Origin: Terriglobia bacterium
GTDB lineage: Bacteria > Acidobacteriota > Terriglobia > Bryobacterales > Bryobacteraceae
Length of the DNA stretch: 64,000 nucleotides
Assembly: GCA_020073265.1 (NCBI GenBank)
Contig: JAIQFN010000024.1
Coordinates: 22,558-86,557, forward strand
Reading direction: 5' to 3'
In this document: one piece after another, positions 19,856 through 30,466 of the stretch
Layout: every line of letters starts with the position of its first letter
Position numbering within the stretch: the stretch's first letter is position 1
Translations under genes and position numbers: made by a program
The notes under the pieces: model-generated
Told to the model about the DNA's origin: nothing
Databases searched by the model: none
What the model saw: only the letters and a program-made list of their open reading frames with translations

Positions 19856-20587
19856 ATGCACTTTTGTTCGGAAACTGTTCTGCGGACGGCGCTTTTGACT
19901 AGCATGATCGCAACCGGCCTAGGGGCGGAAAACAGCGCATCGGACACGCTTAGTGTACCTGCTCCAGCGCCCCGAGCCGTCTCGGTGGTGCGGGCGGACG
20001 CGCGCACTGGCCGGCTGGTGCGGCGGATCGTCGTATCGCCGAAACCGGGCGATCCGGCCGTCAGAAAACTCGATCCGGCTGTCACCGCCGCCATCGAAGA
20101 GACCGCTAAAGGATTCGACGTGAGCCCGGAGCTGATCCATTCGATGATCCAGGTGGAGAGCAACTACGACCCGTTCGCGGTTTCCCCGAAAGGCGCGCAG
20201 GGTCTCATGCAATTGATGCCGGCCACCGCCCGGCGGTTCGGAGTGACCAACACCTTCGATGCCCGCCAGAATATCGAAGCCGGCGTGCGATACCTCAAGC
20301 TCCTCCAGGACACCTTCAAGGACGATCGCCTCGCGATCGCGGCTTACAACGCGGGCGAGAAGGCGGTTGCGAAATACGGAGATGTTCCGCCTTATCCCGA
20401 AACGGTGAACTACGTCGCCAAGGTCGGCAAGAAATACGGCCAGGCCAAGCGGGCGGCGGAAAAGAGCAAAATAGAAGCTAAGGCTATGGAGCAGCCGAAG
20501 CCGGTCCAGCAACCGACTGAAGACCAACCCCGGCACATCCAGGGGTACCTGGACGCGGAGGGCCGGCTGCACCTCGCAACGCGATAG
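19856..20587 (+). CDS. Lytic transglycosylase (SLT family)
   Basis: 243 residues with a signal sequence (ending near GLGAE). The enzyme cuts the glycan strands of peptidoglycan to 1,6-anhydro ends. The SLT domain spans about 80-195: catalytic Glu in IQVESNYDPFA, then AQGLMQLMPATARRFGV, IEAGVRYLKLL and AIAAYNAGE. A Lys/Gln-rich linker follows, and the protein ends with a short motif (GYLDAEGRLHLATR) that resembles a DUF4124-like tail. It sits 9 bases before a cell-wall amidase gene, so the two probably act together in wall turnover or cell separation in the periplasm. Confidence 0.9.
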   Translation: MHFCSETVLRTALLTSMIATGLGAENSASDTLSVPAPAPRAVSVVRADARTGRLVRRIVVSPKPGDPAVRKLDPAVTAAIEETAKGFDVSPELIHSMIQVESNYDPFAVSPKGAQGLMQLMPATARRFGVTNTFDARQNIEAGVRYLKLLQDTFKDDRLAIAAYNAGEKAVAKYGDVPPYPETVNYVAKVGKKYGQAKRAAEKSKIEAKAMEQPKPVQQPTEDQPRHIQGYLDAEGRLHLATR

Positions 20588-20596
20588 GAAGACGAT

Positions 20597-22225
20597 ATGC
20601 TGCACCTCCCCCGAGGGCATTCTCATTCCGAGCCGGCGTGCGGCGGCAGGGCGCCGCGGCTGGTAGTGCGCCCGATCTCGCTGGCGGTCCTGCTGGCCGC
20701 AGGGCTGCTGGCCGCCGAATCCGGCGGACCCAACCATGTCACGGCCGTGCGCTATTGGTCGCTTGGCGATGTCACGCGCATCGCTGTCGAGACGGACGGC
20801 GAATTCCAGCTTCGTTCCGACCATCTGAGCAATCCCGACCGGATTTTCTTCGACCTGACGGGCACGCGGCCGGCGCTCGGACGGAAGTCCATGACGGTGA
20901 TTCCGGTCGCGGACAAGTTCGTGCAGCAAATACGCGTCGGTGAGCAGCAAGGCAACATCACTCGAGTCGTCTTGGATCTGTCGGGTGCGGCGGACGCATC
21001 CACCTCGCGCCTGGAAAATCCCAACCGTTTGATCATCGAGCTGCGCCGCCCGGGCGAGGCCGCCAGGCTGGAGGCGTCAGGACAAAAGACCCGCGAGCCG
21101 GCAATTTCAAGCCGCAGATCTGAAGACGCGGAGTCGGGCGAGGCAGAAGCAGCGAGCCGGAAGATCAGGGAGACGGAAGCACCGATTCGAAAGCCCGTCG
21201 AGCTCCGGCCATTCCGGTTGCCGCCGCCCAACACCGCCGAGCGGCATTCCAGGCACCCGCAGGAAGCAGTGCTGGTGCCGCCTCCTGGCGCGGAGTGGTT
21301 CCCGTCGCCGTCAGGGCCGTCCGTCAGCGCTAAGCTCTCATCCGCTATGCTCCGGGCCGACCCCGCGCCGCTGCTTACCAAACCGAGCCTTCCGCCGCCG
21401 GCCGTGCCAACGCCGCCGCCCGCGCCAGTCGCCCCGGCAGCAGCCACGACCGTCCCGCCGCCTGAAGTCGCTCTGCCCGCCAAGGTCAACTCCTTGGGCG
21501 ACCGGTCGATGATCCGCGTGCTCGGCTTGAAGGTCGGGCGCATCGTGCTGGATCCAGGACACGGCGGCCACGATACCGGAACCATCGGTCCGAAAGGTCT
21601 GCGCGAAAAGGACCTGGTGCTGGACGTCGCCAAGAAGCTGGGTGCGCTGATTGAAGACCGCCTGGGAAGCGAGGTGGTTTACACCCGCTCCGACGATACT
21701 TTCATCCCGCTGGAACGCCGAACGGAAATCGCGAACGAGGCCAAGGCGGATCTGTTCCTGTCCATCCACGCCAACTCCTCGCCCGTCCGTTCAGCCGCGG
21801 GCGTCGAGACCTACTATCTGAGCCTGACCACGTCCCGGACCGCGCTGGATGTAGCGGCGCGCGAGAATTCCGGATCGCAGCAGACGGTTTGGGAGTTGCA
21901 GGACCTGCTGCAGAAGATCGCGCTCAAGGACAAGGTGGAAGAGTCGCGCGAGTTTGCCTCTCGCATCCAGAGTTCGCTGTTTGTGTTGTCATCCAAGACC
22001 GACGCCCGCGCCAAGGATCGCGGCGTCAAGAAGGCGCCCTTCGTGGTGCTGATCGGCGCGTCCATGCCCTCGGTGCTGGCTGAGATCGGATTCATCAGCA
22101 ACCTGCACGATGAGACCGTCATGAAGCGGCAGGATTACCGCGACCGCGTGGCCGAATCGCTGTACAAGGGCGTGGCGAGCTACGCCAATACCTTGAGCCA
22201 CTTCCAGGTCGCCCAGCGGCACTAA
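20597..22225 (+). CDS. N-acetylmuramoyl-L-alanine amidase with AMIN domain
   Basis: 542 residues; AGGAAG precedes ATG 20597. An N-terminal hydrophobic export signal is followed by an AMIN domain at about 45-145 (VTAVRYWSLGDVTRIAVET, VVLDLSG), which targets such enzymes to the septum or to the wall. Then comes a Pro-rich linker of about 150 residues. The Amidase_3 zinc domain is at about 310-535: IVLDPGHGGHDTG with the first zinc His, LREKDLVLDVA with the zinc Glu, LSIHANSS with the second His, and LAEIGFISN with the catalytic Glu. It removes stem peptides from peptidoglycan. Same transcript as the transglycosylase at 19856. Confidence 0.92.
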   Translation: MLHLPRGHSHSEPACGGRAPRLVVRPISLAVLLAAGLLAAESGGPNHVTAVRYWSLGDVTRIAVETDGEFQLRSDHLSNPDRIFFDLTGTRPALGRKSMTVIPVADKFVQQIRVGEQQGNITRVVLDLSGAADASTSRLENPNRLIIELRRPGEAARLEASGQKTREPAISSRRSEDAESGEAEAASRKIRETEAPIRKPVELRPFRLPPPNTAERHSRHPQEAVLVPPPGAEWFPSPSGPSVSAKLSSAMLRADPAPLLTKPSLPPPAVPTPPPAPVAPAAATTVPPPEVALPAKVNSLGDRSMIRVLGLKVGRIVLDPGHGGHDTGTIGPKGLREKDLVLDVAKKLGALIEDRLGSEVVYTRSDDTFIPLERRTEIANEAKADLFLSIHANSSPVRSAAGVETYYLSLTTSRTALDVAARENSGSQQTVWELQDLLQKIALKDKVEESREFASRIQSSLFVLSSKTDARAKDRGVKKAPFVVLIGASMPSVLAEIGFISNLHDETVMKRQDYRDRVAESLYKGVASYANTLSHFQVAQRH

Positions 22226-22237
22226 CAACGTCTGGTT

Positions 22238-23407
22238 CTATTTCAGAAACATCGCCAGGCGAGCCATGGCTTCCTGGACGATGGGGCGCTCGGCCGCGTA
22301 GCAGATTCGCACCGAGCCTTCGCCGCCTGCTCCGAACGCGACGCCGGGCGCGAGTCCCACTTTGGTGTCCATGAGAAGTCGCTTGCAGAAGTCGAACGAA
22401 TCGGTGACGCCCGCGATTTTCGGGAACAGATAGAAGGCGCCGTCGGGTTTGGGCACCGTGACGCCGGGCATCTTGGCGAGCGCGTCGAGACAGAAGTCGC
22501 GGTTTTCCTTGAGCCGGATCAGCATTTCGCAGAGCGCGGTCTCTCCCCAAAGCAGCGCTGTCTCACCGGCGCGCTGCGCGAAGCTGGGGGCGTGCGAGAC
22601 CACGAACTCGTTGAGCTGCGTGGCTCGCGCGGCCAGGTCCTGCCGAGCCACCAGCCAACCCAGCCGCCAGCCAGTCATGCAGTAGGCTTTCGAGAAGGAC
22701 TGGATCACGATCACGGCGTCGTCGCGCGTCGCGAGTTTCAGAATGCTCGGCGCGGGCGTGGTGGGCTTCGCACCAGTGTAGTTGAGGCGCTCGTAGACTT
22801 CGTCGGCGATCAGCCAGAGCTTGTGGCGCCGCGCGAAATCGAGCAGTTGGCGCTGTTCGTCGACGGTCGCCACCCAGCCCAGCGGGTTGGACGGCGAGGT
22901 GTACAGCAGCATGCGGGTTCGCGGCGTGACGGCGGCCTCGAGCGCGGCGAAGTCGATCTGATAACGGTCGCCCACCAGCGGATGCGCGATCTGGATGGGC
23001 ACGGCGTTCGCCATGGCGACGTTGGCGCTGCCGTTCGGCCAAGCGGGCGTGAGCACCAGCGCCTGGTCGTCCGGATCGAGCACGCAGCGGATCGCGAGGT
23101 TGAGCGCCTGCACGCCCGAAGCGGTGATGACGAATTCGCCGGCCGCGTCGAGTTCCACGCCGTGCAGCTCCTGGTAGTAGCGCGCCAGCGCTTTGCGGAG
23201 CGACGGCAGGCCGGCGTTTTCGGTGTAGAAGGTGAAGCCGTCGGCCATGGCCTTCTGCGCGGCGCGTTTGATGTACTCGGGCGTCGGAATGTTCGATTCG
23301 CCGAAGTACAGCTTCAGCACGCCATCCATGGACATGGCGATTTCGGCCAGCTCGCGAATGCGTGAGTGAGGGACGCGCAGCGCCGAGGCTGCCAGGCTGG
23401 GAGTCAT
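22238..23407 (-). CDS. Pyridoxal phosphate-dependent aminotransferase (class I/II)
   Basis: 389 residues from ATG 23407. It has the fold-type I aminotransferase motifs: SNPLGW, the Asp-X-X-Tyr of LIADEVYERLNY that holds the PLP ring, the PLP lysine in SFSKAYCMTGWRLGW, and a C-terminal RICYA with the substrate-carboxylate Arg. The family includes aspartate and aromatic aminotransferases; the exact substrate cannot be read. It lies 12 bases downstream of a Uma2 gene and 575 bases after the purF end, all on one strand, so it may be the last gene of the purQLF transcript. Confidence 0.88.
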   Translation of the reverse strand: MTPSLAASALRVPHSRIRELAEIAMSMDGVLKLYFGESNIPTPEYIKRAAQKAMADGFTFYTENAGLPSLRKALARYYQELHGVELDAAGEFVITASGVQALNLAIRCVLDPDDQALVLTPAWPNGSANVAMANAVPIQIAHPLVGDRYQIDFAALEAAVTPRTRMLLYTSPSNPLGWVATVDEQRQLLDFARRHKLWLIADEVYERLNYTGAKPTTPAPSILKLATRDDAVIVIQSFSKAYCMTGWRLGWLVARQDLAARATQLNEFVVSHAPSFAQRAGETALLWGETALCEMLIRLKENRDFCLDALAKMPGVTVPKPDGAFYLFPKIAGVTDSFDFCKRLLMDTKVGLAPGVAFGAGGEGSVRICYAAERPIVQEAMARLAMFLK

Positions 23408-23419
23408 GCTGTTCTTAGT

Positions 23420-23962
23420 TTAAATGCCTTCGAAGATGGCGGAGACGGGGATGTTGAACCCGGGGAGGACGGTGGGATCTTCGAGCGTTTGATCCCGCTC
23501 GAATTTTCTTGCTTTGCCGGAACTATCATAAATCCAGACCACTTGGTGCACGGGATACACGACCCAAACTGACTTGCCTCCGTGGCGGAGATAGAGTTCG
23601 ATCTTGGCTTCGAGATGAGCGGCCTTTTCTGAAGAAACGACTTCAATGGCCACATCAGGAGCACCTTTGAACCAGCCGCTCATGTCCGATGGTTTGCGGC
23701 TGCGCGACAACAAGGATACGTCTGGAATGGGTGAATTGTGGTCGTCGAGGAGAAAAGTCGCTTCGCTGAGCAACTTCAAGGCTGGATTGTCCTTAACCCA
23801 AGCCGCCAATAACAATATTAGATTCGCCTTCACCCATTCGTGCCCCGCTCCGCCTCTGCCCATGGTGACGACTTCGCCTCCAATAAGCTCCATGCGCTGT
23901 CCCTCGATCTCGGGAAGCGCAAGAAACTCCTGGACGGTCACCAGCGTCGTGGTCGTGCCCAT
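23420..23962 (-). CDS. Uma2 family (DUF820) putative endonuclease
   Basis: 180 residues from ATG 23962. It has the Uma2 pattern of the PD-(D/E)XK nuclease superfamily: MELIGGEVV, PIPDVSLLSR with the first catalytic Asp, APDVAIEVVSSEK with the second Asp and Glu, then KIELYLRHGGKSVWVVYP, and a C-terminal LPGFNIPVSAIF. These proteins are very numerous in cyanobacteria and acidobacteria; their biological role is not settled. It lies 20 bases after purF and 12 before the aminotransferase. Confidence 0.88.
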   Translation of the reverse strand: MGTTTTLVTVQEFLALPEIEGQRMELIGGEVVTMGRGGAGHEWVKANLILLLAAWVKDNPALKLLSEATFLLDDHNSPIPDVSLLSRSRKPSDMSGWFKGAPDVAIEVVSSEKAAHLEAKIELYLRHGGKSVWVVYPVHQVVWIYDSSGKARKFERDQTLEDPTVLPGFNIPVSAIFEGI

Positions 23963-23982
23963 GTCTTGATTTTACTATTGCT

Positions 23983-25436
23983 CTAGCGGCGGCGGCCCTT
24001 GGCGGCCACCAGCTCTTCCAGGTGAACCAGGTCCGTGGGATAGTCGCGCGTGTAGCAGGCGTAGCAGTATTGGCCGCGGTCGTCGGCGACGGCGTGGCGC
24101 AGAGCTTCGATCGAAAGATAGGCCAGCGAATCGGCTTCGAGGAACTCGCGGATCTGCTCCACCGAATGATTGGACGCGATCAGCTCGGCCTCGCGCGGGG
24201 TGTCCACGCCATAGAAACACGGCGACACGGTGGGCGGGCAGGAGATGCGAACGTGCACTTCGCGCGCACCGGCGTTGCGCACCATACGGACGATCTTGCG
24301 GCTGGTGGTTCCGCGCACGATGGAATCGTCCACCAGAACCACGCGCTTGCCTTCCAGCAGATGGCGCACCGGGTTGAGCTTCAGCTTGACGCCGAAATCG
24401 CGGATGGCCTGCGACGGCTCGATGAACGTCCGGCCCACATAGTGATTGCGGATCAGCGCCTGGCGGAACGGGATGCCGGATTCAGCGGCGTATCCGATGG
24501 CGGCCGCGACGCCCGAGTCGGGAACCGGCACTACGACGTCGGCTTCCACGGCCGATTCACGCGCCAGCAGCCGGCCCAGATTTTCGCGCGATTCCTGGAC
24601 GGCGCGGCCGAACACGATCGAATCGGGCCGCGAGAAGTATACGTGCTCGAACACACACTGGGCGTGCGGGACTTCGGGAGCGTAGCGCTCGCGCTGCAAG
24701 CCGTCCGGGCCGACGGAGACCATTTCGCCGGGCTGGACGTCGCCGACGTAGTCGGCATTGATCAGATCGAAGGCGCAGGTTTCCGAAGCGAAGACGTAAG
24801 CGGTGCCGCCCTCGCCGGACGGCATCCTTCCGAACGCCAGCGGACGAAAACCACGAGGATCGCGCGCCACGATGACGCAGTCGCGCGCCAGCAGCACCAG
24901 CGAAAAGGCGCCTTCCAACTGCAGCATGGCTTCGCGCAGCGCGCCTGCCAGCGTGCGTTCGCGCGACCGCGCAATCAAATGCAGAATGACTTCGGTGTCG
25001 CTGGAGGCCTGGAAGATGGAGCCTTCGCGCTCCAGCTCGCGCCGCAGCTCGCCGGCATTGGTGATGTTGCCGTTGTGCGCCACCGCGATTTGTCCCTTGT
25101 TGCAAGCCACCGAAAACGGCTGCGCGTTCATCAGCACCGTGTCGCCGGCGGTGGAATAGCGCGTATGCCCGATGGCCAGATCGCCCGGCAGGCTCGCGAT
25201 GCGCTCGGGCGTGAAGATGTCGGCCACATGTCCCATGGACTTGAAGCAGCGGATCTCGCGGCTGTCGCTGGTGGCGATGCCGGCGCTCTCCTGGCCGCGA
25301 TGCTGCAGCGCGTACAGTCCGAGATAGGTCAGGTTGGTTGCTTCCGAATGACCGTAGATGGCGAACACGCCACACTCCTCGTGGAATTTGTCGAGGGGGA
25401 GGTCGAGCGAGAGGTCGATACTGCGCGCGGGATCGC

Positions 25437-25440
<4 letters not shown>
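23983..25440 (-). CDS. purF: Amidophosphoribosyltransferase PurF
   Basis: 485 residues from ATG 25440, overlapping the purL stop by 4 bases (ATGA). It makes phosphoribosylamine from PRPP and glutamine, the first step of purine synthesis. The propeptide of about 22 residues ends before the catalytic Cys23 ([10 protein letters not shown]). The glutaminase half shows [13 protein letters not shown]; the PRPP half shows [17 protein letters not shown]. Four cysteines fit the iron-sulfur type of B. subtilis: one in CVFEHVYF, one in [11 protein letters not shown], and CYAC at the end. It is the third gene of purQ-purL-purF. Confidence 0.95.
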
Positions 25441-27650
<2,210 letters not shown>

Positions 27651-27653
27651 TCG

Positions 27654-28352
27654 CTAGCGTCCCGACAACACAGGCACGGCGACTTGTGCGACGGCGGAAA
27701 CCATGGAGCGGAAGATCACCAGGCCGTCGGTGGATCCCATCAGCGGATCGGTGGCGCGTTCGGGATGCGGCATCAGGCCCATGACGTTGCGGCCTTCGCT
27801 GAGGATGCCGGCGATGTCGCGCATCGAGCCGTTGGGGTTGTCCAGGTAGCGCAGCACCACGCGGTCCTCGGCCTCGAGCTGATCGAGCGTGCGATCGTCG
27901 GCGATGTAGCAGCCTTCCCCGTGCGCGATGGGAAACGTCAGGCGCTGGCCTTTGACAGCTTCGGCGGTGAAAGGCGAATGCGTAGTCTCGACGCGCAAGG
28001 GAACCGGCTTGCAGATGAACTTCAGGCCGCGATTGCGCACCAGCGCGCCGGGGAGCAGTCCGCTTTCCACCAGGATCTGGAAGCCGTTGCAGATGCCCAG
28101 CACCAGGCCGCCCGAGGCGGCGAACTTCCGGACGCTCTGCATGACGGGAGAGAATTTCGCGATGGCGCCGCAGCGCAGGTAGTCGCCATAAGCGAAGCCG
28201 CCAGGCAGGATCACCGCATCGACGTCGCCGAGGCTGGTGGCGTCATGCCAGATGAATTCCGCTTTTTGCCCGAGGTTGTTTGAGACCGCGAACCACGCGT
28301 CGTGATCGCAGTTAGAGCCAGGGAAGACGACGACACCGAATTTGATCGGCAA
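27654..28352 (-). CDS. purQ: Phosphoribosylformylglycinamidine synthase glutaminase subunit PurQ
   Basis: 232 residues if started at TTG 28352, which gives the family N-terminus (M)[15 protein letters not shown]; an ATG at 28391 would add 13 unfamiliar residues. A TACAAT box lies 5 bases before the TTG, so a leaderless transcript is possible. PurQ hydrolyses glutamine and feeds ammonia to PurL. Motifs: [15 protein letters not shown], the nucleophile Cys in GICNGFQIL, and His-Glu in [11 protein letters not shown]. It is the first gene of the purQLF run. The start codon is the only real uncertainty. Confidence 0.93.
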   Translation of the reverse strand: MPIKFGVVVFPGSNCDHDAWFAVSNNLGQKAEFIWHDATSLGDVDAVILPGGFAYGDYLRCGAIAKFSPVMQSVRKFAASGGLVLGICNGFQILVESGLLPGALVRNRGLKFICKPVPLRVETTHSPFTAEAVKGQRLTFPIAHGEGCYIADDRTLDQLEAEDRVVLRYLDNPNGSMRDIAGILSEGRNVMGLMPHPERATDPLMGSTDGLVIFRSMVSAVAQVAVPVLSGR

Positions 28353-28666
28353 GTTCGATTGTAGCAAAACACCGGGTTCTTGCACGTCCATCGTGTCGCG
28401 CACCGCTTCCAGGTGCAGCTCGCGTTTCCGTCCCGATAAGCTGTGCCCCTTCGGGGAGATCGTCCAGGATCTCAATGGAAAGTTCTGAGAGGAGCACGTT
28501 GAAGCACGGCGGGAGCCGCGCTGGATGGGTAAACGCTGCGCGACTGATGGGGCGGAATCGGCCGATGCGGATATTGAGATGACCAGGCGCAAAGCATTTC
28601 CGGCCATTCTACAACTACGGGACCGTAGCTACAGAAAACTGATTGAGTAAATGCAGTGGAAGGCCC
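28353..28666. other. Gap between purQ and the VOC lipoprotein gene; no gene recognised
   Basis: About 314 bases. I looked for purS in all three minus frames and did not find it. A perfect 6-bp hairpin CTACGG-GA-CCGTAG lies at 28615-28628. A 41-codon frame on the plus strand (about 28525-28650) has no recognisable features. The stretch before the TTG of purQ holds the possible TACAAT promoter box. Confidence 0.4.
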
Positions 28667-29182
28667 TTAGGGCTTTGCGGACAGCGGCTGCCACAGCTCA
28701 ATCTTATTCCCATCCAGGTCATAGATCCAGGCAAAGCGACCGTAGGATTCATCCATTCGTTTGGGGTCAATCTTTACGCCCTCTTGTTTTAAGCGGTCGA
28801 GCAAAGCATCCAGATCGTCCACGATGTAGTTGATCATGAACGGTGCGGGGCTGGGATCGAGATAGTTAGTGGAGGCGGGAAAAATAGTCCAAACCGTAAC
28901 GTGTTCCTTTTGCGGGTCGTCGTGTTCGCGCCACGGAAGCATCGCGCCTCCGCCTTTGTCAGCGAGTCCAAGATGCTTCGAATACCATTCGCGCATCTGA
29001 TCACGATTAGCGGATTTGAAGAAGACACCGCCAATTCCAAGGATGCGCCCGCGCTGCTCCATTTTGACGGGCGGCTTCGACTTTTCAGGTTGCGGAGATT
29101 GCACTTCCTGTCCTCCTTTTAAGCAGGCCGAGATGAGCAACAGCGAGCCGAGCACAATTGTGCTCCAGGGTATTCCTTGCAT
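28667..29182 (-). CDS. Lipoprotein with a glyoxalase/VOC domain
   Basis: 171 residues from ATG 29182. The N-terminus (MQGIPWSTIVLGSLLLISAC) is a lipoprotein signal with Cys20 as the lipidated residue. After a Pro/Lys linker, residues about 45-170 form one VOC (glyoxalase/bleomycin-resistance) module pair: ILGIGGVFFKSANRDQMREW, LGLADKGG, PFMINYIVDDLDALLDRL, and the terminal GRFAWIYDLDGNKIELWQP that usually carries the metal Glu. Cytoplasmic homologues with this wording are common; a membrane-anchored one is less so. Substrate unknown. A large palindrome lies just upstream of the start. Confidence 0.82.
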   Translation of the reverse strand: MQGIPWSTIVLGSLLLISACLKGGQEVQSPQPEKSKPPVKMEQRGRILGIGGVFFKSANRDQMREWYSKHLGLADKGGGAMLPWREHDDPQKEHVTVWTIFPASTNYLDPSPAPFMINYIVDDLDALLDRLKQEGVKIDPKRMDESYGRFAWIYDLDGNKIELWQPLSAKP

Positions 29183-29196
29183 CTGTGGATTATATA

Positions 29197-29255
29197 CAAA
29201 TTTCGGCAGTGGGTCTATTTGAATTTTTTCAAATGGACCCACTACCCAAATTTCG
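29197..29255. repeat. Large palindrome flanked by 9-bp direct repeats
   Basis: Two 16-base arms, 29208-29223 and 29228-29243, pair perfectly except for one T-G wobble, with a TTTT loop. The arms start AGTGGGTC and end GACCCACT. Outside them, CAAATTTCG occurs as a direct repeat at 29197-29205 and 29247-29255, and the AAATTT parts also extend the palindrome symmetrically after 4-base gaps. It lies in the divergent gap between the VOC lipoprotein and the secreted protein at 29435. It could be an operator, a hairpin in the leader of the minus gene, or a small mobile palindrome with target duplications. Confidence 0.75.
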
Positions 29256-29434
29256 ATTCGAATGGAGAAAACGGTTCGCTCAAGGTTCGCCGCCGATTTC
29301 GGCGCGGACGCTGTAGCGCATCCCTTGCCGGCCCTAACCGCCTTCAACCCAGCGCCGCGATATACTGAATTCTTCGCCGGGACTGCTGTTCGCGATCGCG
29401 AGGCAAACAAGTTTCGGATGAATTGGAGATCAGA

Positions 29435-29986
29435 ATGAAACCTACCCTACCGATCGTTCTTAGCATATTGGCGGTTTCGGCCAGCGCGTTCGCGCAAGCG
29501 CCGGAGGAAACCATTCAGAAGGCCCTGCTGGCCGCACCGCGCCAGATGAAAGACGGCGCTACGGTGATCAAGTGGAAGGCCGACTTCACGTACGACACGT
29601 TGAAGAAGGGCAGCAACCGCCTGGTCTGCTACGACCGGTCCGGGCAGCCGGGGCAACGGCAGCCATTCTCGGTGGAGTGCACCAGCATTGCCAACCTCGC
29701 ACGGGTCGCGCAGAACCTGAAGTTCGAGGCGATCAGCGACAAGCAGGCGAGCCAGGCCGCATTCGATGCCGCCGAGAAGGACGGAACCCGGGTGAAGCCC
29801 GAGTTCGGATCGGTGTGGATCCACCTGAGCGGCCCCGATCCGGAGCACGCTCGAACGCATACCACCATCGCCGTGCCGGGCGCCACTACGCAATCGCTCG
29901 GACTGCCTGACAATCCCGGGCAGGGCGGAGTGTGGATCATGAATGCGGGTACCACCACTGCCCACCTGATGACGCCGGGCAGCTAG
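29435..29986 (+). CDS. Secreted protein of unknown function
   Basis: 183 residues from ATG 29435, with GGAG 8 bases upstream. The N-terminus (MKPTLPIVLSILAVSASAFA) is a signal peptide with an AFA-QA cleavage site. The mature part begins with a helix (EETIQKALLAAPRQMKDGAT) and has two cysteines (VCYDRSG, SVECTS) that could form a disulfide. Its end (AGTTTAHLMTP) is Gly/Thr-rich. I do not recognise the family. It is followed 28 bases later by a broken small secreted-protein gene, probably once in the same transcript. Confidence 0.75.
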   Translation: MKPTLPIVLSILAVSASAFAQAPEETIQKALLAAPRQMKDGATVIKWKADFTYDTLKKGSNRLVCYDRSGQPGQRQPFSVECTSIANLARVAQNLKFEAISDKQASQAAFDAAEKDGTRVKPEFGSVWIHLSGPDPEHARTHTTIAVPGATTQSLGLPDNPGQGGVWIMNAGTTTAHLMTPGS

Positions 29987-30014
29987 GCGGCGGGAAGCGA
30001 CGATAGGAGCAGCC

Positions 30015-30352
30015 ATAAAACCTCTGGTCTTCAGCCTTCTCATGCTTGCGGCGCTGGCTGCGGCGTAAGGGAAGCCTACTTTCACCGGCACCATTACGGA
30101 CAGCATGTGCGCCACCGCCGATCATTCGCGAATGCGGATGGGACCGACCGATGCCGAGTGCACCCTGGCCTGCATCGACGCGCACGACGCCGCGTACGTC
30201 CTACGTACGTCCTATATGACGGCAAGGAAGTCTACACGCTGAGCGATCAGCGAACGCCGGAGAGGTTCGCCGGGAAAAGGGTGACGGTCACCGGTACCCT
30301 GGATGCCAGGACCAAGACGATTCAGGTGGACTCGATAGCGGCGGCGAAATAA
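30015..30352 (+). pseudogene. Small secreted protein, broken by three lesions
   Basis: AGGAGC precedes ATA at 30015, where ATG is expected. The frame then reads IKPLVFSLLMLAALAAA (a signal peptide), an in-frame TAA at 30066, then GKPTFTGTITDSMCATADHS and ECTLACIDAHDAAYVL. At 30193-30214 an 11-base unit, CGTACGTCCTA, is duplicated in tandem and shifts the frame. After removing one copy it continues YDGKEVYTLSDQRTP, FAGKRVTVTGTLDARTKTI and VDSIAAAK to TAA 30350. Repaired, it would be a secreted protein of about 108 residues with a Cys-containing TDSMC motif, a family I recall from acidobacteria. Three independent defects make a sequencing error unlikely. Confidence 0.85.
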
Positions 30353-30466
30353 GCTGCTCCGCCTGGGTTGCCAGGTAGCAGGCCAGGGCGCCGCGGACGG
30401 GCCGCGAATCCCGCCAAGCCACTGTACTCTAAAGCCTTTCCCCTAGATGCCGATATAACACCTAGG

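Noticed and set aside
28312..28497. A 61-codon minus-strand frame before purQ, considered as purS
   Set aside because: It lacks any PurS-like sequence (no VTLKPGVLDPQG-type start) and overlaps the purQ coding start in another frame.
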